The position numbers and the translations under genes are program-made. Positions 48,701 to 60,700 of a stretch of DNA of 64,000 nucleotides are shown here, in pieces (the first letter of the stretch is position 1; the number at the start of each line of letters is the position of its first letter). Location of the stretch: NCBI GenBank assembly GCA_035578175.1, contig JAQMRL010000003.1, forward strand, positions 58,698,672 through 58,762,671, in the 5' to 3' direction. Source of the stretch: Catonia carolina (Eukaryota; Arthropoda; Insecta; Hemiptera; Achilidae). Under the pieces are notes generated by a model. That model made no database searches and was not told the origin of the DNA. It saw only the letters and a program-made list of their open reading frames with translations.

Positions 48701-51700
48701 TGAATTTGTGAACAGCCCCAATAAGTGGAGCCAGATATAGTGACGTAACTCAACAGACAAAGATAGAATTTATGATTAAATTTAATAGTTAACTTACTGA
48801 TGCATCTGCGAAACGTTGCATGTTACCGACTCTTTCTGATTTACTTCTATATGCGCATTTCAAACTGAACATAAATAAGTTACTTTGCAATCTAAGTTAT
48901 CTACTTCTTTATTAAAAATATTTGAAATATGTTAATTACACCTTATTAAGGTGGACTACATTAAGAAATATTGACGTAAAAACAATTTTTTTTAGCTATT
49001 TGTTCTATCTGAAACTCTAATGGCAAACACTGAATTTGATCGTTGAATTTTGACGTGTATTAACATGAATTTAGGATACATACCCCAGTATTCACTGTTC
49101 GTGAGTGGGTGTCACCTAGTCACTACTTAAAGTCATTCGTCCGCTAACAAGATTAGCCTGAAAATTTACTGACAATAAAAACACATGAATCGCCTATTTA
49201 CTGAGTAGTAATAATGGATTGGTCTTAATAATTTATTGAAATTTTGAAATATTTTAACTGATATTTATATAAAATTAAATTACAAATCTATTTAAAAATT
49301 TTATGGATGCCTCAGTAATTCTAAGGAAAACACTTTCCTAAATTATGCATGTTTTTCTATGGATGTTCTATTATAACTAAGATAAAGATCTCTATGAGAA
49401 TTTCAATTTTAATTTCCGAAAATGTGAAATGTTTAAAAATATTGGAAAAGTCAAACGCGGATCCAAAAGTATGGAAAACTATAAATGAGATTATTGATAA
49501 AGTTAAAGAACTAAGTAGTTTACGATATATTAAAATAAACGGAACTAGGTAAGATATAAATTTAAATATCACAAAAGTGGAAATCGTTTTTAATGGTCAC
49601 TATACAAATACAATTATGGGAGAAAAACTGAAAGGCCTTTATAACAACGCAAATTTATTATTTTGTTGCAGTTGTTTTAATTATAATCAGGAATCAAGTA
49701 CCTAAAGTAACCTGGTGCCGGTTGTTGTGCTTGACAAGTTCTCTAAGACTACGAGCCTGAAAAGTTTAAAAACTAATTTCATAGTTAAAAATGGTGCTTT
49801 CTTTGAGAAAAACAGGATTAGCACAGATCTCCTGAAAGTATTGAGAATGTAAATAGGCCTATAAATTCCTGCTTGAAATATTATGATTATAACTTAAAGG
49901 AAAGTGCTTTTCCGGATGTGCTTAAGAGTGCTGCACTTGTTATCGTTTGTAAATGGGAAAAATGAATATAAATGTGAAATTTTAACAACCGACCGATATC
50001 ATTTATATTAGATATCTATATCTAAAATATTATACGCACTAAGAAATGTTAGGTTGACTATCCCGAGAATGAAAAGTTAGAGAATCGTTAGCATCTTAAC
50101 CATATCACAACTGGCTTTTACGTCAGAGTCCCGGGTTCGATTCCCGGTTAAGTCTGGCATTATTTCATCACTCATTTCGTTGTAACCATTATCCACCGTC
50201 TGAATTAGCGGAAATTGCAGAACAGTCAAACGTAAAAAAAAGTTAACGATCACTAACACATCCATTGTTCTTAAATTATTTTATATTATTAGTAGGCAAC
50301 TATTACTATTATTATTAATATTAGTGTTACTGTTGTTATTTTTCATAACCTCTATCGATTTCACTAACAGTATATTATAATATTTTGGTTGTAGGACCAT
50401 TGCACTTTCACAGCTATAGGCTCTATGTTTTAATTGGTTTTCATATTGTACGAGTACATTTGAAAAATTTGTAACTCGTGTTTTTTTTTGTATGACATGT
50501 ACTCCACCTCCAAGCAAGAGTTATACACTTTTGGAGAAGTAATACAGTATTTATGAATAAATACATAAATTTTCCCACCGTATTAAGCTTGTTTGATGTT
50601 TCACAATCTGCTATTGTCGGCAATGAAAAACTTTTGGTTGATCTTTTAAAGAACAGCAGAATAACAATTTTATAAAATGTTATTTAAAATCGCATTGACA
50701 GCTTGGTTATTAGCGAAAAATGTGGATCTTAAAATTTGTGTTTTATGTGTCACGATGTTTAGATACTGCCCGGAAATCGAACCCGGGATCATCAAGGTTC
50801 ACTCAAATGCAAAAACCACTTTGCAATGAACAGTCTGTTTTACGGAACTTATAATTTTTTTGTAAACTAATCCAACCTGTAAAAACATTATAATTTTAAA
50901 GAATAAGTACTATCAGAATTTATACATGACTTTATTTGTACCGTACGTCTTAAATTAACTACTTTATTTTTAAGATTCTCAGTTTTTTACATTATTTTTA
51001 AAAAATTAAGCCGATTATCAAATGAAGGAATTTTGTTATGATTACATTTTTGTAATAATTTTTATTTAATTAACGTAGAAAGTAATAAGTTGAAAACGCT
51101 GCAGCTAATACAGTACTATGATTATTCTGTTTTAGTGAAACCACTGAATGTGAAAATAGTAACCAGTAACGAAGTGCTATCTGCTGGTAAATCTAAGCAA
51201 CTACTATGTGAATCAACGGGATCAGTACCACCAGCACGTCTATCTTGGTTATTAGACGGCGAACCAATTAAGCACGCAGCTACAGTGGTAAGATACATGA
51301 ACAGATGTAAAAATAGTTTATCATATAAATTTCATACAATTTTTAAATGAAAAATAACAGAAAATGTTCATTATATTAGATTCTTAATGAATCCTTTAAG
51401 ATAAATCTAATGATTTTTCTTAGAATTCTAAGAATTACGAAGAAATCCTTTTGTATCATGTAACTACGAGAAACACCCGAGGTTACAAATATAAATGGAT
51501 TTTGAATAAGCAAGAGAATTAACAGCGTAGTAACGGCAATCTAAAATTACCCTTTGAAACAGCTATTCGTAAAAATGGAATACCATACCTCGATTATTTG
51601 CAGTGATAATAAATATATTTTTATCAATGAATCAAAACTATTGACGTATAAGGCGATGCTTCAACCGATTTGAATATATGGTAGTCAAATTTATGGTGCA

Positions 51701-54700
51701 GCAAAGCCATCAGAAATTTCACAAATACAACGTTCTCAACGTTAATTCTTATGACTGGTTACTAACTGCCCGAATTACGTATCCAATAGAACTACACGAC
51801 GACTTACGCGATCCTTACGTCAACGACACATATCTAAAACTGTACCGTAGATTCAGAGACAAACTTCACAATCATAGAAATCCCTTAATATGCAATATGA
51901 GTTCTGCGGACCATCCAGGATTCGCACAAAGACGACGAAAACGCCGATAGAGTAGAGACATGATAACATTAACGCAACTGTAACATTATTACGTACAGAC
52001 ATAGGTATAATATTTAAAAATGAACATATTTATCGTTATCTTCAGAGCTATCGTTGGGTGGTGTCCGCCTCAAAATCATTAACGCGGTTGGTTTTTTAAA
52101 TTTTAGTTGTGAACGTTTTTGCTGGTTCTTAAACAGTTACAAAATAAACAAAGTATTAAAAAAAATCAATGAATCATTCATTAATAAAATAACGTACTTG
52201 GCCAGGAAAGGGATTTAAAAAAACGAAGATAAAACTTAAAAATAAAAATAATTGAAACAATTTTTTGCGTTAGCTAAACTCTTATCAGTAGCTTTATCAT
52301 TAGTAATTTACTGGGGGTTATGGAACAGTGAGTTTTTAACGTGGTAAAATTTTCAGATTTAGCTGGGAATCAAACTGGTTGATTTTGATTTGTGATAATT
52401 TCCAGACCCTAACAGGAAATTGAACCCGGGACCTGAAAAGATTAGCGCGCTAACAACTACACTAAAGAGGCGGTCATTGTTTTTTTGTTATCTACATTAC
52501 GTGAATGCTGAAATTTAAGCGTAATTACAGAACAATACGTGACATAATATAAATATAATTTGTTTTGTTTTCATTCTGTTTATGGTTAAACAATCTGGTT
52601 ATCTGTCACAAAGAATAGATAAAATAATGTTGAAAGGTATTCAAATCATAAAAGCAAAAAGGTAACTACGGTGACGTAATTAGCGGCTAGTACCATCTTC
52701 TCAGTCTTTCCCTTTCCTGCATCCATTATAAAGGTCTCCATTTTCTATTTTCAGAGGAGAAGAGAAAAGACTGAAACAATCTATAATTTCCCTAAAATTC
52801 CCTTCCGTGTTTTTTCACTCCCTTCTCATTAAATTGAATTAACCAATTAGGGATTTAAGCCTTCAAAAATTCTTTTATTAAACTCATATTTAAGTGAATA
52901 AACGAACAGTGAAATTAAAAAAAAGGATTAAGGAATATTAAGCTACCTTTTTCTCTTTTATATTCCGGGAACTATTATTAAATTAATAAAATATACTGTT
53001 AAAAATAATTAATGCTTTCTATTACCCTTATAAGCCTTGTTGTTTCTTTTCGTCTGTATGTGGATGTTGTGTTAAAACATTCTTCGTATTTATAAAAATG
53101 AAATTTATATTTTTCATTTTTTTTAAACAGACTACGCTTGCAAAGTAGTATAATGTTTTTCATATTCATTTAAGTATGCTTGTTTCTTTATTTTCTTGTA
53201 GAGAGGAAACCGTAAAAATAATTTAATTCTATTTAAATCAGTCTTATTAATTTAACTTTAACTTACAAATATCCATGTACCTTGTATAAAAAACCATTAA
53301 AAATGCCAGATACGATGTCTTTGTGGAGGTTTTGTTAACCTTTTATATTATTATTTTTAACTGAACAGCTTACGACTAGTTTTTTTTACGTTTTGGCCTT
53401 CTTTGGACCGCGTTGAAATTTTCGAATTATGTTCTTTTCGCTCTTCCTTTCTTCCCAGAACCTCTTCATCCTTTCACTCTTTATATTTCCTTCTTGTGAC
53501 CACTTATATGCTGATTTCTCAGAATCGGTATTTCTGCTTTTAAAAACTTTGAAAAAGTCTATGAACCATAGAAGTCGTCTATGGCTTTTCCAAATGTGTT
53601 TCTGTTCTGGATAGCATTTTTCTGTATTCCCATTTCCTCGAAAACTCTTTCCACTTCCTTAAACCATCCAGTTGTTGTCTTGATCCCATTTAAATATGTG
53701 ATTATTCTTTTAGTCAGACTACTGTCATCCATTCTGTTGAGATGTCCGTAAAATTTCGCCTTTCTTTTCCTAACTGTGGTTGTAAACGACTACGTTAGTC
53801 TATATAGGCTTTTATTGGACCTCAGTCTCCATGTTCCATCGTCTGACTTTACTTTTTTATTATTATAAAAACATAAAATATAACTTTACTTAGAGAAAAC
53901 CACTCATTAGTAGAACTTCAACATAAATATTATGTTTATAAATTAAGATTGTACATCGTTATTATCATAAAGGAAACGGATTGAATAAATAGGTTAAAAT
54001 ACCCATCTCTTCCGAGATTGTTTGCTCTCTTAGTTTTTGGTTTACTTGTTTGTAAACACCTTGTTGTATGTTCCATCGTATCCACAACAAATAATAATAC
54101 CACTTAGGCATGACATATTTTCATACGTTACAAAAATTATTTCATCCTTCCTTGTACAAAAGTTACACCCCAACGTCGTCGCTAATGACCGTTGTAGTTG
54201 ATGCGACATTAAATAAATAAATTAAAAAAAGTACCACTCTTGTCTGAATTTCCAAATGGTTAAAATCAACCTTGGCGTATCAAATTCATGCTTAATATCT
54301 GAATTTATTTATTTAATTGGGCCGTTGGCCCTGTAAAAGGAATAGTCTATTACATATTATTATTTTCTATATCTTATTGCTATTATTCTATGTCTACTCG
54401 GTATTCAATTTGTTAATACGCGTACTACTCTATTTTTACATATTTTATTAACTTACTTAATATCAGAAATTGTTACACTAATCTTTCATATATGCTATCG
54501 CCGACAGCCCCATTAATATCAGCACGTGCAAAGGCCCAAGAACCTGCCGCGAGGAGCGCTACAGACGCGCGGCTAGTAGTTTCTCCCCTCCGCCATGAAG
54601 TGAACTCGCCGGAGGGGGATTTAAGCAGCCGCACTGAACGTCGAGTCGCATTCGGCATCTAACATCCAACCAAAGAAGAAAAGGAAGATCTCCCGACAGA

Positions 54701-57700
54701 AGAAGAAGAGCCCAGCCAAGACCAAACGCACCATCCCTGGTCTGCGCTACCGGTGGCGGACGCACATTCCCGCACTAGTCAGCCTTCGCCGACCCGGAGA
54801 GAACCGCCTCGGCCGCGCTATCGGCAGATGGTCTACGCCAACCCGACACTGTGGGGCTCTGGGGACCACCACTGTCACGCTGCAGTGGGACCCAACTGCC
54901 GCTGAGGGAAGGCTAGGCCTGAACCCGGTAGCCGAGCCGTCACTCTTCGGGCTCGCCGCTTCCAACTACCAACAACGGCCCTTATCAGGGCCAACCACAA
55001 AACCCAAACGGTCCTTAAAACCCCCAACACAACTAAACGGCCCTATTTCAGGGTCACTAAATTCACAAGCAAGGTTTTGCCGCGTATCGTCGGCCCCAGT
55101 CGGCGACAATACATATTCTTAAAGCTTACTGAATGGACATACATTCTTTTTTTTAAATGCTTAATGTACTTAAAATTGTACATTTCTGGTATGGTCCAGC
55201 AATCAATACTCTCATAAAGGTCTTACTTATTTCAACTTAGCAGGCTCTTTTCTTGACATCTGCTGAGCAGTCAAGGTACAATACTTTAAACCATACAATA
55301 CTACTGGCAGAATTAAAGTTTGATAATACTTTTAAACGGTCTCCTTCCGCACTTTACCAATCAGCATTTTACTCAAAACGTATACGTATTAGCATTTAAA
55401 AATTTCCAATTCAATTTAATTTTCTTTTCTGAAAGAATATATAAACAGTTTCACGTTTTGCCTTCGTGGGTTTCTTTAATTCTGTTTTTATAATCTTTAA
55501 ATTTATTTATTTATTAAAGCAGCGTTGACTCTGAAATTATTTAGTAATGTGACCGTATTAGGTTAAACCATGTATTTCCACCATATCATCTGGCACCTAA
55601 TTTGAAGATTTCACGGTAATCTCAGTGAATCTAGATCGCATACGTGAGTTTTCATTGAATTGAAGTTTACTCTTAAAGTAACGTTAAAGATTCAGTAATG
55701 CAACACTTATGTAATGAGTATATAGGTCAGTGTGTAATGTTTGATTTTATACGTATAATTTTGCTTCATTAATCAGTCTTGAGTATCTTGGATGGAAATA
55801 TTTGTGTCGTTGGTATACAAACGGTTTAGCAAAATTAATGTTTCAAAAATACTGGACTTTATGAAATTTAAAAATATATTTATTGTATTGCGTGTCGATA
55901 AATAAAATGTCTTATAAAATCGGAACCACGTTTGTATCTATTTACATTATTGAACTTGGTATGATTCAACAAAATGGAATTTTTAACAATTTGTTCGAAA
56001 AATAATTTTCATCTTCAAGAATCGCAAATATTTTCTCAATAAAATACATATTTTATTTTTTTGAAGAAACATTCTTAGAGATAAATTATAGCTAGTACTA
56101 AAATGACTTTTTAATTAAGTGTTGTTCAGTTCAGTAATTATAACTTGCTTACATTAATACATACAAAAGAAAATAAGAAACCATGTAATTCACTTTATTA
56201 AGGATTAATTTAGATATAAATATTACGTAATAAATAACCTAACTTATATTGATAAGTTTTCTTTCTTTTTTTAAAGGTTGCTGATTCAGTAAACAGTACA
56301 AAAAGTATTCTTACTTTACGACCAGATGCAGAAGATGATCGAAAAGAATTGGCTTGTAGGGCTGAAAATCCTCATTTTCCTGGTGGAATTCTGGAAGATC
56401 GAAGATTTCTAAGAATTGCATGTAAGTGTAAACTATAAAACTATGATACATGTATAAAAACCGTGCTGAAGTTGGAAAGAAAAGATTATGTTAATTCGCT
56501 TCCCCGAGAACTATGGAAATTGAACTCGAGACATAAGTTCTGTTATTTTAAAATTCTACCTCGTTTTATTCAATTTGACCAGGGGGAAATGATCTCTGAA
56601 AAAAGTAGTTTTGATAAGGTGCCAAACATTTTCATTTCATAATTTTTTAGAAAATACGAGTAGCCATATCGTGGTTTCTTAAGCATATTTTATCAATCTC
56701 ACATCATTTTTATCAATAAGGTTTTATAAATTTCTTAACAGTTTCATGTATAGAGTAAAATTAGCTATAGTCTAAATATACCTTTGTTGCTTTGAAGTTA
56801 GAAAATAAAAATAGAACAAATCTACTTCTAAACATAAAAAATAAGATTAGATTTTACATTTGTATCGAAGATAGTAATAATCTAACAAAAATTAGAGTAG
56901 GCCTAGTTATTGGGGTTTTTCCTATGTACATGCAAACAAAATGTACATTCAGATTAAAAAATTGTTTGTTTGTCTAAAAATAGTTGTAATAAAATAGTAA
57001 AAAAAAATATTTATTTTCTTTTGCCTTGTATGACAATATAGGGAAGGAAAGTATTGATTTCATGTCGATTTTTAAAAATTGAGTTTTCACCGGAAACACA
57101 ACTTTTTTAGATCCCAAAAACCCAAAAACATGTTTCTAGCGATTGGTCTGTGGTGTATTTGTGTTTAAAATAAATATCTCTAGAATAGAATAGCGTACGA
57201 AGTTAAAACTTTGAGCTTCAGTTAGGACCACAGTGTTAGGAGATAAGTGTTAGCAGTTAGGAGATAGTTCCGACTAGTGTCTGTTACACCTTTACCTCTT
57301 CTGTTCTTAAATATCAGTCATATAATTGGGTGACTATTTGATAAAAAAACAAAACTACTTTTTGTATCCCTGAAACCAGTAGATCGAGAGCAATTGATTT
57401 AACACTTCACCTGGTCGTTATGAACAACCAATTTTACAAGAGTAAAATATTCTTCTACACAGTTGTACGTATAATTAGTTGAAGTAAAATTTTTCCGTAT
57501 ACACTATAGAATTACCAAATTGAGTTTATATACTTAAAAAAATATTTCAAAATTATAACAAAAGAATATGATAAAAAATAAAAAGGAATTAAATTTGTGT
57601 TGTACATTACAAACTGATATAATGTATCGAAGATGTAATAATAGAATGATGAATTCAATAAAATCTTTTTATGGTAGGACTACCTGCAATCTGATAAAAA

Positions 57701-60700
57701 ATTGAATGATGCCCTAAATGCGATGATTTCAACACATCTGAGCAAGTATCTACCCAGTTGTAGATTTATCTGATATTTCTACACCGGCTGTAATCTACTG
57801 TATTGGATTTATAACGTGACTTATATTGAACCTTAATTCAGTGACGTGTCTCGTGGCTTCATTTTCCAAATCACGTTCATCTTTGCCGTTACAAAAATAT
57901 GAAATAAAAAAGATAAAACGAAAATTGTTCTGATTTTTTCTCACCGTAAACCACTGTAAATATTTTTGTCAAGAATTATTCATAATATATAACCTTAAAA
58001 TTAGATTAAAAGAATTAAAGCAGTAATCTGATAATCCGTGAATTAACAAAACTGTTAAAATTTACATGAAAATGAGTTGTTCAAGGAATAAGCCGATTTA
58101 TATCCTAGAGAAAACTGAATTCTTTTTACGCTTGCATTGTATATAAATTCTATAAAATAAAGTTTTAAAAACAGTTACATATTTATACTAGATAAAATTA
58201 ATTTCAAAATTTTTAAATATTTTATGGTTATTTCTACAAGTAGATTGTTTGAAATGACATAAAACATTTAATGGATATGACGGGAAATTCTATTACAACA
58301 ATTATATGTTTCCCTGGCCAGCTCAGTTACAGTTTTTAGAAAGTTGTTTTTGAATTTTAAATAATGTCGGCAAGGGTAAGAACTTTGTATCGTTAACATC
58401 TGATACAAGGGAACAAACTTTGTTGTATTTTAATATTCATACTCATGTTTACTTCACAAAAATATGTGTAATGCTAAAACCAGGTTTAGTAAACTAAAAC
58501 AAAATAATATTAAGTACTTTATGTTATTATATGGCATTAAATATAAGAAAACGTTTGATAAATATTACGAGTATATAAGGAGTGTACAGCTTTACGGATG
58601 TGAAATTTTCTCGCTTATTCAAATAAATGATGCACCCGCAAATAAAAACTTGAAAAAGTGATCAAATATTAGTTTAACCTGTGTTATTTTCGAAACTTAA
58701 TATATGTATTTCAATATCTCAGAAGATGGATACTGGTACAGGTAGAAAACTATTCCTTGAATAAATAAATATTCAGGAGAAAAGGAAGACAAAGGCCAGG
58801 GCTTTTGAAATGAGATTATGGAGACAATTAGGAAAAAATAAGCAGGTTGAATCATGAGAAATGTAGATGTATAACAAAGAGGGGAACGGAATAAACTTTG
58901 ATGGAAACCATTCAATTGAGGAAAGCTAATAGGTTATGATACATGCAAAGAAAAGAATGTTTAATGTTTTTATAAGATAAAAACCTTAGGGAATTTTTAT
59001 TACCGGAAAAATTTTAATCAAAACTAAATTTTAAGATCATTAAAAGGGGTGAAGAAAAAAAATATGTCAATGATGTAAGGTCAAAGGCGATTTAAAACAT
59101 AAACTATGAAATAAATGATTAAAATTTTATAGTAGATAATTTCATAAAATGATTTCTACTTAATATCTCAAAAACAAATGGAGATAATTTTGGTTCAAGT
59201 GACCTATTTCAGAACAGATAGCATGATATTGATGATAAAGATTATGTAAGTTATAACAGTAGGATTGAATGAAAATTTCATACTATAGGTATTTCTTGTA
59301 AAATTTCAGTTTTTTTGTTTATTTTTTTGTTATATCGACTAAACAATGTAGCTATTGATTATCCTGTTGATTATTACAAGTACATTTAAATTTGTATAAC
59401 TTTCTTAAAGATTACTTTGTTAAAATTTTAATTTTCTAGAACAGAAGACAGCGGCTGAAAGCACTTAAGCTGAAAAACGAGTGTTCAGAGGTTGAGAAAA
59501 TTAGTCGCCGTTTTGTCCAAGAGTAAGGAAAGGGTTACATGTAGCTGATCGGAATACAAAGGGGAAATTGCTAGGCAGGGCAACCAACTCGTGTCCCGTG
59601 TGTTCTCTTGTGTTCTTCTGGGAATCGTCTCTCTCATCTCATTTCTCTCCCCCTGCTTCATCTCTCTTTACTCTGTTACTCCTTGTAGTTCCATGTTTCC
59701 TCTGTTAACCCTATCCGCTCTGTACTCTTCTTACGCTAAACTTACCACGTTGCTTTCATGATGTCTTGTTTGCTTTTGTATAACCCTTCAACTTCAACCT
59801 TCTATGTAAAGCAAACAGAGTAATATAAACTTATTTAAATAACACCAAAGAAAATTCCGGATTATAATTAATTAGAACAATCTTAATTTTATTACAGCTT
59901 AATTTTGTGTATAATCTTCCCCTAATTTTTTTAGCTATTTAAGAAACCAATACATTGTTTTTAACATGTTTAAACCGATTTAATTTTTTTAACTTGATAT
60001 AATTACAAGAGATACGTTTAACTTTTAAAAGAATATTTAATACCTCTTTTAAATTGACCTGGAATTTTTAAGTTACGCAAGGAAACAATATCAGCATTTA
60101 GTTTAAGATTATATTACATGAAGGTATTGTTTGGATATTATGATTGATCAGCCTGTATTTGGGAAAGTATAGTGAGAACGAATTGATCAATCAAGTTTAA
60201 TTGGACGGTAATCATGATTCAATCAATATAGAATTGCCTAAAAGTTGAACCTGGTCAACATTTTTGCATACAATTGTTCAATTAAACAATAGAACGATGT
60301 GCAATATTTTGTGATTTTGAAAAATGTTCCATGATTCGTTATTAGAATTTTAGTAATTCTTCTTCTCATGCCGTTCAGGTTCGGATGTTGGCGATCATCA
60401 CGGCTATTTTGACCTTATTAGTCGCAATCTGGAGCGATTCCGTAGAACACTTACCTTCCCGTAGATCCGTTTGGGGAACGTATTCCGAGCAATTTAGTCG
60501 CAAGTATAGCCATATCGATTACAAGAACTATCCAGTCTGGATCTATAATGAGGTCGTAGTCCAAAGACCTTCCTCATCCTTATGCCGTTGACCAAATGTC
60601 TTGATTCATCCGCCTTTCGAGTCGGTTTCTCAAATCTTAGACAAAAGAGTGCTTTTCTGGTTTTTGTCCACCCTGGGTATTTTATTTTCCCAGTACCTGC

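Noticed and set aside
54473..54965. Three overlapping minus-strand frames of 61-72 codons
   Set aside because: They lie in different frames of a GC-rich block where stops are rare. No shared motif or continuity.
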